From Algoriella xinjiangensis (lineage in GTDB: Bacteria; Bacteroidota; Bacteroidia; Flavobacteriales; Weeksellaceae), in the NCBI RefSeq assembly GCF_900115015.1, contig NZ_FOUZ01000002.1, forward strand, positions 248,001 to 312,000: a stretch of DNA of 64,000 bases, written 5' to 3'. This document shows positions 26,553 through 35,410 of the stretch, in pieces. Numbering within the stretch: position 1 is the first letter of the stretch; the number at the start of each line of letters is the position of its first letter. A program made the position numbers and the translations under genes. Under the pieces are notes generated by a model. That model did no database searches. It saw nothing but the letters and a program-made list of their open reading frames with translations, and had not been told where the DNA came from.

Positions 26553-28868
26553 TTATTTACTTTTTACCAAAAGCCAATTTGTAAAACGTTGTATTTGGTC
26601 AGAGCCGGCTTCGGTCCATTCAATCACATACCAATAGCTTGTTGTTTCTACTACAAAGCCATTTTGCTTACCGTTCCATGTAAAATTATTTGCTTCAGAA
26701 CCTTCAAAAATTAATTTCCCGAAGCGATCAAAAATAGTAAACTTCGGATTTAATTTATTTTTTAATTGCGAATAATCTAATACATCATTTTTACCATCAC
26801 CATTTGGCGAAATAAAATTAAGCAATTTAATGACCGAAAATTCTTTTGAAACAGGCGCGCAATCTAAACTAGATTTTACGTGAATAATATGATTGCCCAA
26901 CGTAACATTTGTAAAAATAGGAGAGGTCTGAAATTGACCATTATCTAATGCATACAAATAAGGCGGCGTAGAACCCGAAACAATTACAGTTACCGTAGAA
27001 CCTTGTATATTGATTGATTGGATAATTGGATCTTCGGCAGCTATTACTTTTACTTCTTGCGTATAAAAACATCCATTGTGCTCTAATTTTACATGATAAG
27101 TACCAACGGGCACATTTTGTATAGATGATGTTGTAGCACCGTTAAAATCCCACAAATACGAATCAAATCCAGCGCCAGCATCTAAATCTGTTGTTGCATT
27201 TTTACAAATAGTTATGTCTTTTAAAATTGTAGAACGTTTTGATTGTTTAAATTCAAAACTGATAGGCGCAATATTATCGCATAAACCACTTTGTCTAAAT
27301 CGTACATAAAAAATTTTATCTGCTGTAATTATTTGTTGTGGATTTATTATTGCATTTAGATTGAGTTTTGCATCATTTTCATTAGTATAAAAAGTTGTTA
27401 ATCCGAAGCTATTATCAATTAAAATATCGATATAATTAGTAAGATTAATTTCTTCTTTTCCATCAAGCTCATTGTCACAAATTTTAATAGGATCAAGATT
27501 ATTGAATTGACTTAAACCATTATTGATAAAGGTTATTTTATGAATTATCGCTGTACAATTTCCGGGTTGTATACGTATATAAACACTCTTAGAAACTTCG
27601 GTTGTCAGAAAAGAAACTTTATCTATTCCACCAGTTAAATTGTCAATTGCATCTTGTTCGGTTTCAAAATATTTTATATTAAATGTTGAATAGTTATAGT
27701 CTTCAATAATATATTCTGTAAAATCACTTAAAGGTTTTTCTATTTTTCCATCCAAATCATCATCACAAATAGTAAAATTAGTTTGAGTAATAATTGGATC
27801 TATTTGGATTTCTATTGTTAAACTTCCTTTTAATTTACAACCACTTATTTGTGTAATTTCTACTTCGTAAAAACCTTCATCATTAACAGTTAATTGAGAT
27901 GAAGTTTCTCCTAAAATTTCAAAACTATCTTTGTACCATTTATAACTTTGTGCATTTGTTGTTGTTGCATCAATAATGTGAGTTGATCCTTTGCATAAAG
28001 CTGTACCATCGCCAACTAACAAATCATTTCCTAAACTTTTTGTGCCAACAAAACTACCTGCTTTTAAAAATACCCCCGAATCATATAAACCATTTCCTTG
28101 ATCGGCAATAACAATTTTTAAATGATATTTTTCTCCAGGAATTATGGCTGTTGTTGCAGTTAATACTTTGGTTTGACCATTAAAACCAATTGGCGAATTT
28201 GTAGGATTAAATTGCCCAAAATATTGCGGATTAATAGGTGTACATTTTCCTCCATTTCCGTAAACTGTATTCACAGAAACTGGAGTAGAAGTATTGGGTA
28301 AAACAGCTAAGTTTTTGTAAGCATCTGCGCTTCCTGTTTTTTTAATTAAAAAAGCAAAACCATCCGTATAACCACAATTTCCAGCATCAGTCGTTCTTAA
28401 ATATTGTTCTGAAGCAAATAGATAATCAAAACTAATTTTATTACTTTCTGGCGAAATAAAATCAAATTCTAAGATTGTTGCATTTGTTGTATTCGAAATA
28501 TTTAAAGCATTTTCTAAATCTTGGTCACCTTTCCAATTATTATCCGTTCTACTACTAATTCCGTTATTTGGACCAGGCGCATCTTTTAGTTTTCCGGAAG
28601 AAAGTAAAATTCCATTTTCTAGCGGAAAAGAACTTGTTCCTTTGTCAAAGTATCCATAACTTTTATCACCATCGTCAAAACTCCAACCTTGTATTTTTAT
28701 AGAGCCATCTATTACCTCAATACAATTAGAACCAACAAAAATATCTTTTATCAATTGTTCTGCAGTATAACTTGATTCTACTTTTATGTATTGAGCAGAT
28801 AAAAATTGGGTAGGAAAATAAGTGAAGCAAAATAGTATAAAGAACTTTAAAGTAAAGTTTTGTTTCAT
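26553..28868 (-). CDS. T9SS type B sorting-domain protein with choice-of-anchor L domain
   Basis: Secreted cell-surface protein of 771 residues with signal peptide MKQNFTLKFFILFCFTYFPT onward. The N-terminal half has a choice-of-anchor L region (LEFDFISPESNKISFDYLFASEQY and DGFAFLIKK). Ig/PKD-like segments with SYKWYKDSFEILGE follow. The C-terminal ~85 residues are the gliding-motility-associated (type B) sorting domain, starting NFISPNGDGKNDVLDYS, with FTIFDRFGKLIFEG and FTWNGKQNGFVVETTSYWYVIEW. It is therefore an expected substrate of the type IX secretion system, attached to the surface. Its ligand is unknown. Confidence 0.93.
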   Translation of the reverse strand: MKQNFTLKFFILFCFTYFPTQFLSAQYIKVESSYTAEQLIKDIFVGSNCIEVIDGSIKIQGWSFDDGDKSYGYFDKGTSSFPLENGILLSSGKLKDAPGPNNGISSRTDNNWKGDQDLENALNISNTTNATILEFDFISPESNKISFDYLFASEQYLRTTDAGNCGYTDGFAFLIKKTGSADAYKNLAVLPNTSTPVSVNTVYGNGGKCTPINPQYFGQFNPTNSPIGFNGQTKVLTATTAIIPGEKYHLKIVIADQGNGLYDSGVFLKAGSFVGTKSLGNDLLVGDGTALCKGSTHIIDATTTNAQSYKWYKDSFEILGETSSQLTVNDEGFYEVEITQISGCKLKGSLTIEIQIDPIITQTNFTICDDDLDGKIEKPLSDFTEYIIEDYNYSTFNIKYFETEQDAIDNLTGGIDKVSFLTTEVSKSVYIRIQPGNCTAIIHKITFINNGLSQFNNLDPIKICDNELDGKEEINLTNYIDILIDNSFGLTTFYTNENDAKLNLNAIINPQQIITADKIFYVRFRQSGLCDNIAPISFEFKQSKRSTILKDITICKNATTDLDAGAGFDSYLWDFNGATTSSIQNVPVGTYHVKLEHNGCFYTQEVKVIAAEDPIIQSINIQGSTVTVIVSGSTPPYLYALDNGQFQTSPIFTNVTLGNHIIHVKSSLDCAPVSKEFSVIKLLNFISPNGDGKNDVLDYSQLKNKLNPKFTIFDRFGKLIFEGSEANNFTWNGKQNGFVVETTSYWYVIEWTEAGSDQIQRFTNWLLVKSK

Positions 28869-28916
28869 ATATTTTTAGTTAAATGAGTAAAAAAGAGGGT
28901 AAAAGGTAAGAATAAA

Positions 28917-28962
28917 AAAACGGTTAAACCGATTTATTTGATTAAATCGGCTTAACCGTTTT
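28917..28962 (-). terminator. Terminator after the SRPBCC gene
   Basis: Nineteen-base-pair stem with a single mismatch, AAAACGGTTAA... / ...TTAACCGTTTT, loop TTTGAT, and a T-run on the minus strand. Confidence 0.88.
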
Positions 28963-28983
28963 GAGCATATATTAAAAAAATAA

Positions 28984-29382
28984 TTAAGCTACTTTTTCTA
29001 TATTATCTGCTATAGTTTCGATAAAAGAAGTCAATGGTTTTTTAGCCATCATTTCAATCATCATATTAAAGTTTCCATCAAAATCCAATTCAACATCAGA
29101 AGTCGCATCATCCACAGCTTCTATGTTAATTGTTAATGTATATTCGAAAGCTGGTGCAGGCGATTCAAAAACAATTTTTGATGGCTCTACAGTTTCTTTT
29201 AAACGCATTCCAACTTTTGGTAAACTACCAACTCCAACTGTAAAACCTTTTCCAGATTCGTGAATCTCAAATGATTTTGTATCCGTTGGCATTAATTGTT
29301 CGTAATTCTTCATATCCAACAAAAAGTTAAACGCATCTTGTTGATTTTTTGCGAAACGCACTTTCTTTGTATTTACCTTCAT
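28984..29382 (-). CDS. SRPBCC (START-like) family protein
   Basis: Small 132-residue protein with the predicted helix-grip fold of the SRPBCC superfamily: an N-terminal strand and helix (KKVRFAKNQQDAFNFLLDMKNYEQLMP), then alternating beta strands and a C-terminal amphipathic helix (KPLTSFIETIADNIEKVA). Such proteins bind hydrophobic ligands, but none is identifiable here. In flavobacteria this gene commonly sits beside a NUDIX gene, as here, and often pyrE, which is absent from this window. Promoters of the pair are interlocked (29401-29428). Confidence 0.75.
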   Translation of the reverse strand: MKVNTKKVRFAKNQQDAFNFLLDMKNYEQLMPTDTKSFEIHESGKGFTVGVGSLPKVGMRLKETVEPSKIVFESPAPAFEYTLTINIEAVDDATSDVELDFDGNFNMMIEMMAKKPLTSFIETIADNIEKVA

Positions 29383-29400
29383 ATCCTTGTGAGTTTTTAT

Positions 29401-29408
29401 TAAATTTG
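29401..29408 (+). promoter_or_regulatory. -7 element of the NUDIX gene
   Basis: TAAATTTG on the plus strand, 16 bp before the ATG at 29424. Confidence 0.6.
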
Positions 29409-29420
29409 TAACAAATCGTT

Positions 29421-29428
29421 CAAATGTA
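29421..29428 (-). promoter_or_regulatory. -7 element of the SRPBCC gene
   Basis: TACATTTG on the minus strand. It overlaps the NUDIX start codon, so the two promoters exclude each other sterically. Confidence 0.55.
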
Positions 29429-30017
29429 CAAAGTTTTTTTTAATGAAAGTTTGTTAACTTTCAGCAATCAATCGAACCCCGAAGCAAAAAATATTTTATT
29501 TCATCACGAAACACAATTTGATGAAGCGTTTCATTTATTATCTTCAAAATCAGTAGGTTTTGTAAATGTATTTAGCGAGAATATTGATGAGGTTTGGACG
29601 AGTTTCTTAAAATATTACAAACATATACAAGCTGCGGGTGGTATTGTACGCAATTCTCAAGACGATTTTTTATTTATTTTTAGATTAGGTAAATGGGATT
29701 TACCAAAAGGAAAAATGGAGAAAGGAGAATCGAAAGAAGAAGCCGCAATTAGAGAAATTGAAGAAGAATGTAGTATTACAAATTTAGAATTGAAACGATA
29801 TTTAATGCCAACTTTTCATATCTATTATTTAAGAGAATACGTGATTAAGGAAACTTTTTGGTTCGAAGTTTATTATGATGGTGTTGAATTGCCTTTGCCA
29901 CAAACCGAAGAAGGGATAGAAACGGTAGAATGGAAAAAAGAAACTGAAATTCCACAACTATTAGAAAATTCTTACCCAAACATTCAACTTTTAATGAATA
30001 ATTATTTAGATTTGTAA
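29424..30017 (+). CDS. NUDIX hydrolase
   Basis: 197-residue NUDIX protein. The NUDIX box GKMEKGESKEEAAIREIEEEC (about residues 98-118) matches Gx5Ex7REUxEE, preceded by RLGKWDLPK. An N-terminal domain of about 65 residues (MYKVFFNESLLTFSNQ) is typical of this flavobacterial subgroup. The substrate, a nucleoside diphosphate derivative, cannot be read from sequence. The leader is very short. The DUF4920 gene starts 14 bp after it and may be cotranscribed. Confidence 0.9.
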   Translation: MYKVFFNESLLTFSNQSNPEAKNILFHHETQFDEAFHLLSSKSVGFVNVFSENIDEVWTSFLKYYKHIQAAGGIVRNSQDDFLFIFRLGKWDLPKGKMEKGESKEEAAIREIEEECSITNLELKRYLMPTFHIYYLREYVIKETFWFEVYYDGVELPLPQTEEGIETVEWKKETEIPQLLENSYPNIQLLMNNYLDL

Positions 30018-30031
30018 TAAATAAGATAATC

Positions 30032-30601
30032 ATGAAAAACTATATTTTAGGAATTTGTGCTGTAATGGCTTTTGCAACAACGACTAATGCACAAACTAAA
30101 AAACAAGATAAAAAAGTAAAAACTGAAAAAGTATCTAAATCTCAATCAAAAATTTTAGATAACGGAACAGCTAAAATTGACGATTTATATGCATATCAAG
30201 CGTATGGAGAATCTTTTGATGTAAAAAATGCCTTGACAAAAAAAGAGTTAGGTAATTTGTACGATAACATGAAAAGTGGTGATGAATTGCAAAATGTACA
30301 ATTTGTTTCGACAATAGAATCTGTTTGTAAAAAGAAAGGTTGTTGGATGAAAGTTGACCTTGGAAAAGGAGAAGAACAATCTTTTGTACGTTTTAAAGAT
30401 TACGGATTTTTTATGCCTTTAGATGGCGAAAAAGCAAATGTAGTAGTACATGGAAAAGCTTTTGTTAGCGAAATTTCTGTAGAAAAATTACGTCATTATG
30501 CAGAAGATGCAGGAAAATCTGCAGACGAAATTGCAAAAATTACAAAACCTCAGATGCAATATAATTTTGAAGCTGACGGAGTTTATTTAAAAGAAAACTA
30601 A
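30032..30601 (+). CDS. Exported DUF4920 protein
   Basis: Exported protein of 189 residues with signal peptide MKNYILGICAVMAFATTTNAQ. The domain (about 50-188) shows the DUF4920 features YQAYGESFD, VCKKKGCWMKVDL with a CxxxxC pair, FVRFKDYGFFMP and VVVHGKAFVSEISVEKLRHYAEDAG. The fold is likely OB-like; the paired cysteines may bind metal or be redox active, which is inference. A terminator follows at 30627. Confidence 0.88.
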   Translation: MKNYILGICAVMAFATTTNAQTKKQDKKVKTEKVSKSQSKILDNGTAKIDDLYAYQAYGESFDVKNALTKKELGNLYDNMKSGDELQNVQFVSTIESVCKKKGCWMKVDLGKGEEQSFVRFKDYGFFMPLDGEKANVVVHGKAFVSEISVEKLRHYAEDAGKSADEIAKITKPQMQYNFEADGVYLKEN

Positions 30602-30626
30602 GAAGTTTAACTTCATAAATAATAAC

Positions 30627-30656
30627 AAAAACCTTTCGATTCGAAAGGTTTTTTTA
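30627..30656 (+). terminator. Terminator after the DUF4920 gene
   Basis: Stem AAAAACCTTTC / GAAAGGTTTTT, loop GATTC, then T-run. Confidence 0.88.
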
Positions 30657-30675
30657 TAAAATAAAATTACAAAAA

Positions 30676-31119
30676 ATGAATTCATTTCAAGCTAATCCAG
30701 ATTTATTTCTTCAATTAATAGGACAATCGATTGAAGACGATTTGTATAAAAAATTTCAAAAAGAATTTGAATCTCCGATTTATAGCCGCGAAAATTTTGT
30801 AGAAACTTCTCCAAAAACATACGATTATGATGTTTTGTACAAAGAAAAAGGAATCTATTTAACAATTTTGAATAATGAAGTTGCTTCAATCAAATTTTAT
30901 TTATCTCCAAATCCAGTTTGTACGGTTTATAATGAAAAAATAATGTACGGTTTATCATCTGTTGTAGATGAAACTCAAGCAACTAGAAAATTTGATTTTA
31001 CGAAGAAAGGAAATTATAATCCAAACCGCTTGGTTAGTGAATATGCAAAAGAAAATGTAACAATTGCATTTGATTCTATGACAGGAGAAATTTTATATGT
31101 TGAGGTTGAAAATATTTAA
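30676..31119 (+). CDS. Hypothetical protein
   Basis: Unrecognised soluble 147-residue protein with no signal peptide. It begins MNSFQANPDLFLQLIGQSIEDDLYKKF, and a beta-rich C-terminal half includes ASIKFYLSPNPVCTVYNEKI and ITIAFDS-like strands. The shape recalls immunity or SMI1-type small proteins only very loosely, and I make no assignment. It starts 20 bp after a terminator with no exact promoter match; the promoter of the next gene is embedded in its 3' end (31100-31130). Confidence 0.65.
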   Translation: MNSFQANPDLFLQLIGQSIEDDLYKKFQKEFESPIYSRENFVETSPKTYDYDVLYKEKGIYLTILNNEVASIKFYLSPNPVCTVYNEKIMYGLSSVVDETQATRKFDFTKKGNYNPNRLVSEYAKENVTIAFDSMTGEILYVEVENI

Positions 31120-31130
31120 AATTAATTTTG
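31100..31130 (+). promoter_or_regulatory. Promoter of the triple-domain protein gene
   Basis: TTG at 31100-31102, 20-bp spacer, TAATTTTG at 31123-31130. It starts inside the 3' end of the previous gene. Confidence 0.7.
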
Positions 31131-31182
31131 CTGTTTATGTCTTATTATTTTTAGATATTTATTGCTTAATAATAAATATTTA

Positions 31183-32142
31183 ATGAAAAAATATCTATTC
31201 GCTCTTATTATAATTGGTTCTTTTTCGGGTTTTGCCCAAACAAATACTACTGTAAATAAATCAATTGTTGTAGGCGAAACGGCAGTTTCTTACACGTATA
31301 AAGCTAAAATTAATCCTGAATTTAAGCAACAGATTCTTGAAACGATTACACATAAATTTGGAAAATCTAGACAAGATAAAAGTGATTTGGTTTGGAATAG
31401 AAATGGAAGTTATGAAATCGTTTTGGCAAATGATGAAGTAAGAATACATTTCGGAAAAAGTAGCGATAATCAGTCAATTTATACTGATATTAAAGCTTTA
31501 GGGAATGATTTAACTGAAATTATAAATAAACCGCATTATAAAAATAGAGCGATTTCTACTAAATCCTATGTTTTAAATGATAGAGCTAATTCTTATTCTT
31601 TTCGAGGAGTTTTTACTCAAAATAAAAGAAATTTAATTAAGAAAAGTATCGAGAATCAATTTGGAGAAGCGAATTCTAAAAAAGATAATCTTGTTTGGAA
31701 TAAAAACGCAAAATATAACATTGATTTAAAGAACGGTGAAGTTGAAATTAGTTTAGAAAAAAGTAGTGATAATGAAATTGATTACAAGAAAATAACTGAA
31801 TTAGAACAAGAACTAATTTCTATTTTAATAAATTATGGGCCAAAAAATATTGCAATTTCAAATAAAACGTATGTCTTAAATGATAATGCAATAATTTACT
31901 CTTTTCGAGGTGTTTTTCATGAACGAAAAAATGAAACGATCAAGAATATAATCGAATCAAAATTTGGTAATGCAAAGACAAATAATCAAAATGAATTAAT
32001 TTGGTATGAAAGCGGCGTTTTCGAAATTAATTTGACAGCTGGAATTTTAAAAATTAGTTACGATAAAAGTAACGAAAACGAAGTGGTTTATAATCAATTA
32101 AAAACAGTGGTTGAAGAAATATTGGCGGTTATCAATAAATAA
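31183..32142 (+). CDS. Exported protein with three copies of a ~90-residue domain
   Basis: 319 residues from ATG 31183 (MKKYLFALIIIGSFSGFAQ, SPI signal). Three homologous domains lie at about residues 27-116, 128-216 and 229-319. Each starts with a strand (ISVxx/SYVLND), then F-RGVF or Y-KAKI, a helix ending FG, a D-LVW(N/Y) strand, a Y-I-L strand and ends in a K-SSDNE-Y helix. Copies 2 and 3 are closer to each other than to copy 1. The next gene carries a single copy of the same domain. Not a family I can name; location is probably periplasm or surface. Confidence 0.8.
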   Translation: MKKYLFALIIIGSFSGFAQTNTTVNKSIVVGETAVSYTYKAKINPEFKQQILETITHKFGKSRQDKSDLVWNRNGSYEIVLANDEVRIHFGKSSDNQSIYTDIKALGNDLTEIINKPHYKNRAISTKSYVLNDRANSYSFRGVFTQNKRNLIKKSIENQFGEANSKKDNLVWNKNAKYNIDLKNGEVEISLEKSSDNEIDYKKITELEQELISILINYGPKNIAISNKTYVLNDNAIIYSFRGVFHERKNETIKNIIESKFGNAKTNNQNELIWYESGVFEINLTAGILKISYDKSNENEVVYNQLKTVVEEILAVINK

Positions 32143-32155
32143 TCACAGCTAATCA

Positions 32156-32184
32156 TTAACCCTTCGTTAACCGTTTGTTAACCC
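32156..32184. promoter_or_regulatory. Three TTAACC repeats at 11-bp period, candidate operator
   Basis: TTAACC occurs at 32156, 32167 and 32178, each one helical turn apart (TTAACCC, then cGTTAACC, then tGTTAACCC). It lies 45-73 bp before the next ATG. No exact TAnnTTTG element lies between it and the gene, so an activator site is plausible. Confidence 0.4.
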
Positions 32185-32228
32185 AGTTATCATTTTCTTT
32201 TTCAGAATTTTATCAAAAATTAAAATCA

Positions 32229-32615
32229 ATGAAAAAGTGGATATTATTAATTGTATTGGCAAGTTCGTTTTCTGCTTATGCACAACAAGCAAAAGCTATT
32301 GCGAGTTCTAAAACAAATACAACGACAACAACTTCTAACGTTTCGGTTAGTGTAAGTGATGATGATTCGAATTACGCGTTTGCGGCAAGTTTTGATAAAC
32401 AAAAAACATCTTCTGCAAAAAAAGAAATAGTAACTATTTTTGGAGAGCCAGCAACCGAAGGAAAATATTTTGTCTGGAGAAAAGGTGAAAATCTTGAAAT
32501 TAAACTTCGCGAAGGAAGAGTTTCTATAGAATTTGAGAAAGGAGATCAAAAACTTTATGATAAAGTAAAAAGCTTAGGAGATTCGGTTTCTGAAGTAATT
32601 GGAAGTAAAAAATAA
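32229..32615 (+). CDS. Exported single-domain paralogue of the preceding protein
   Basis: 128 residues from ATG 32229 (MKKWILLIVLASSFSAYAQ, SPI signal). After a Thr/Ser-rich linker (about 25-38) comes one copy of the domain found three times in the 31183-32142 gene: SNYAFAASFDKQKTSSAKKEIVTIFGEPATEGKYFVWRKGENLEIKLREGRVSIEFEKGDQKLY. The shared FG...(F/L)VW...L-I-L...I-(F/L)EK(G/S) frame shows common origin by tandem duplication. A 21-bp-stem terminator follows. Confidence 0.8.
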   Translation: MKKWILLIVLASSFSAYAQQAKAIASSKTNTTTTTSNVSVSVSDDDSNYAFAASFDKQKTSSAKKEIVTIFGEPATEGKYFVWRKGENLEIKLREGRVSIEFEKGDQKLYDKVKSLGDSVSEVIGSKK

Positions 32616-32630
32616 TACATTTTAGTGCTA

Positions 32631-32678
32631 AATAATAAATCCACAAAAAAATATTTTTTTGTGGATTTATTATTTTAG
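32631..32678 (+). terminator. Long perfect hairpin terminator
   Basis: Twenty-one-base-pair perfect stem, AATAATAAATCCAC followed by seven A, mirrored by seven T and GTGGATTTATTATT, loop TA, starting 15 bp after the stop codon. Confidence 0.85.
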
Positions 32679-32845
32679 AATATATACATATCCTTTTTTT
32701 CATCATAATTAATAATCTGCATTTCGACAAAGGAGAAATCTAAAATAAAATATTATTATCTAAGAGATTCTTCATTCCGTTTTTGCTTTATTCTGAATAA
32801 CAAATACTGATATGATAAATAGTAGATTATCATTTATGCATTATC

Positions 32846-34072
32846 CTAATCTTTATAAATCAAGTATTTTGCTCTAATTTTCTTGAAAGCTTCTAAATCC
32901 TTTTGCCAAGTCGCTTTTATTTGCTCCGCAGTCATTCCTTTTTCTATTTGTTTTCTCAATTCATCTGTTCCAGACAATTGGTCAATCCAAAGTTTTTTAC
33001 CATTCATTGTCCAAAAAGGTTGCTTTGTATTGTTTTTATAAGCAGTTATTAACCATTTTAAATTGATTTCTGATTGATAAGGAACATCGGTTAAATCTTC
33101 ACCATAACAAACTTCATCCTTAAATTTAGGACTCGCTGCACCCGATTTTGAAACAGGCGTATACTGATAAGACATATTTTTAAGAAAAGGAGATCCATAA
33201 ACCTGAAATTGTTTATCAGTTCCGCGACCTTCATTTACATTTGTTCCTTCAAATAAACACGTACTTGGATACAAATTTATTGCGTGCGAGTTAGGCAAAT
33301 TTGGCGATGGTTTTACGGGTAAATTATATTTGGATTGATGTGTATAATTAATCAACGGAATAATTTCTAAATCGGCTTTTACTTTATTTGCCAACCAACC
33401 TTCACCGTTAATCATTTTTGCATATTCACCAATCGTCATTCCATAAACAATCGGAACATTGTGCATTCCGACAAACGATTTAAATTCTGACTTCAAAACT
33501 GGTCCATCAATGTAATGTCCGTTCGGATTTGGTCGATCCAAAACAATTACTTTTTTGCCATTTTCGGCAGCAGCTTCCATCACATAATGCAAAGTCGAAA
33601 TGTAGGTGTAGAAACGCGCACCAACATCTTGCATATCAAAAATTAGGACATCAACATCAGCAATTTGATTGGCTTTTGGTTTTTTATTATCACCATAAAG
33701 CGAAACAATTGGTAAACCAGTTTGCGAGTCAATTCCAGATTTTACTTTTGCGCCAGCATCTGCATCACCGCGAAAACCATGTTCGGGCGAATAAATTTTA
33801 ACAACATCAATTCCGTTTTTCAATAACAAATCTACTGTGTGCATTGTTGTTCCATCAAATTTTACAATACCCGTTTGATTGGATACAACGCCCACTTTTT
33901 TACCTTTTAATTGTGGAAGATATAAAGTAGTATTTTCTGCACCAACTAAAATATTTTCATTCGTTTGAATGTTTTTAGAAGTTTTGTTTTGACTGTAAAC
34001 TTTTGAAGCAAAGCTTAAAAAAATACCCGAGCTAAGTAAAGCAATTGATGTATATTTGACAAAGTTTTTCAT
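32846..34072 (-). CDS. namZ: DUF1343 protein, NamZ-like exo-beta-N-acetylmuramidase
   Basis: Exported 408-residue protein of the DUF1343 family, some members of which are exo-lytic beta-N-acetylmuramidases (NamZ) that release terminal MurNAc from peptidoglycan fragments. The signal peptide is MKNFVKYTSIALLSSGIFLS onward. The N-terminal Rossmann-like part shows KGKKVGVVSNQTGIV, YSPEHGFRGDADAG, LPIVSLYGD and VLIFDMQDVGARFYTYISTL. LDRPNPNGHYIDGP and GMHNVPIVYGMTIGEYA follow. The family-specific NLYPSTCLFEGTNVNEGRGT is present. It is likely periplasmic and part of wall recycling, together with mpl at 58780. Confidence 0.9.
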   Translation of the reverse strand: MKNFVKYTSIALLSSGIFLSFASKVYSQNKTSKNIQTNENILVGAENTTLYLPQLKGKKVGVVSNQTGIVKFDGTTMHTVDLLLKNGIDVVKIYSPEHGFRGDADAGAKVKSGIDSQTGLPIVSLYGDNKKPKANQIADVDVLIFDMQDVGARFYTYISTLHYVMEAAAENGKKVIVLDRPNPNGHYIDGPVLKSEFKSFVGMHNVPIVYGMTIGEYAKMINGEGWLANKVKADLEIIPLINYTHQSKYNLPVKPSPNLPNSHAINLYPSTCLFEGTNVNEGRGTDKQFQVYGSPFLKNMSYQYTPVSKSGAASPKFKDEVCYGEDLTDVPYQSEINLKWLITAYKNNTKQPFWTMNGKKLWIDQLSGTDELRKQIEKGMTAEQIKATWQKDLEAFKKIRAKYLIYKD

Positions 34073-34147
34073 TTCGTTTTGAAGAATTTTTTAGTTTAGG
34101 TAAATAGTCAACCTAAAATTAGTTTTAATCGTAAAAAATAATAAATA

Positions 34148-35377
34148 TTGAGTTTTTCTTGGTGGTTTTCAAAAAAAATTGCGCTTGGTAAAAATACTAA
34201 AAATAACTTATCAAGTATCATTATTCGCATTGGTCAAGTTGCGGTAGCTTTGGGATTAATTGTTTCGTTGGTTACAATTTCGACTGGTGTTGGTGCAAGA
34301 AAAGCAATAAAAGAGAAATTAGCCGATTTTAATGGTCACATTACAATCAAAAATTACAACAGTAATACTTCGCTAAATTCGGATTCGTTATCACTTCATC
34401 AAAAATTTTATCCAACGTTTAAAGAAGTTCCAGAAATTGTTCATGTTCAAGCAATCGCCAATAAAAGTGGTGTAATTAGAACAAAAGAAAATTTTAGTGG
34501 CGTTGTTTTTAAAGGTGTCGGGACAGATTATGATACTGTTCGTTTTCAGAAATTTTTGATAAAAGGACATTTTCCTAAAATCAATAAAGATTCGATTATG
34601 AATGATGTTGTGTTGTCTAAAAAGATTGCAGATGAAATGAAATTAGACGTGGATAGTTCATTTGTGATGTATTTTATTCAGGATGATAGCACGCCAATTT
34701 ATCGACGTTTTACCGTTTCGGGATTATTTAAAACTGATGTCAAAAATTTTGATGATGTTATTATGTTGGGCGATTTAAAACACGTGCAACGCCTTAATCG
34801 CTGGGATAGTACAACAGTTGGTGGTTTTGAGATGTTTGTAAACGATGTAGAAAATATAGAGCCCGTCGCAAAAAAAGTAAACGAATTAATTCCATATAAT
34901 TTATATTCAGAATCTGCAACATCGTCATTTGCGCAAATCAATGATTGGATTACTATTTTTGATAAAAATATTATCATCATCGTTTTTATTATGCTTTTTG
35001 TGGTTGTCATTAATATGGTAATGGTTCTTTTAATATTGATTTTAGAACGCACACATTCAATCGGAATTTTAAAAGCATTTGGTGCGACCAATTGGCGAAT
35101 CCGAAAATTATTCATCAATTATGCATTATTTATTATGTTTCCGGGTTTAATCGCAGGAAATGTAATTGGAATTGGATTATTATTAATTCAGAAATATTTC
35201 GGAATCATTAAGTTACCAGCCGAAAATTATTATTTATCAACAGCTCCAGTTTATTTAGATTTCGGAACAATAGTATTATTAAACGTTGGCGCTTTATTAG
35301 TTTGTGCAATTGTATTACTTTTGCCATCGTATATGATTTCTAAAATAACGCCTGCAAAAGCGATAAATTTTAGATAA
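34148..35377 (+). CDS. ABC transporter permease, LolC/LolE (MacB/FtsX) type
   Basis: Inner-membrane permease of 409 residues, with one N-terminal transmembrane segment (about 28-48), a large periplasmic domain (about 50-270) and three C-terminal segments (about 280-305, 325-350, 370-398). The FtsX domain signature LILERTHSIGILKAFGATNWRIRKLF is clear. The family includes LolC/E, which release lipoproteins from the inner membrane for outer-membrane transport. The start is TTG at 34148 (SFSWWFSKKIALG follows). No ABC ATPase is adjacent; lptB at 36797 belongs to a different system. The partner is probably elsewhere. Confidence 0.88.
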   Translation: MSFSWWFSKKIALGKNTKNNLSSIIIRIGQVAVALGLIVSLVTISTGVGARKAIKEKLADFNGHITIKNYNSNTSLNSDSLSLHQKFYPTFKEVPEIVHVQAIANKSGVIRTKENFSGVVFKGVGTDYDTVRFQKFLIKGHFPKINKDSIMNDVVLSKKIADEMKLDVDSSFVMYFIQDDSTPIYRRFTVSGLFKTDVKNFDDVIMLGDLKHVQRLNRWDSTTVGGFEMFVNDVENIEPVAKKVNELIPYNLYSESATSSFAQINDWITIFDKNIIIIVFIMLFVVVINMVMVLLILILERTHSIGILKAFGATNWRIRKLFINYALFIMFPGLIAGNVIGIGLLLIQKYFGIIKLPAENYYLSTAPVYLDFGTIVLLNVGALLVCAIVLLLPSYMISKITPAKAINFR

Positions 35378-35410
35378 AATTTCTTAGTTTAAAGTAAAAG
35401 TTAGAATAAA

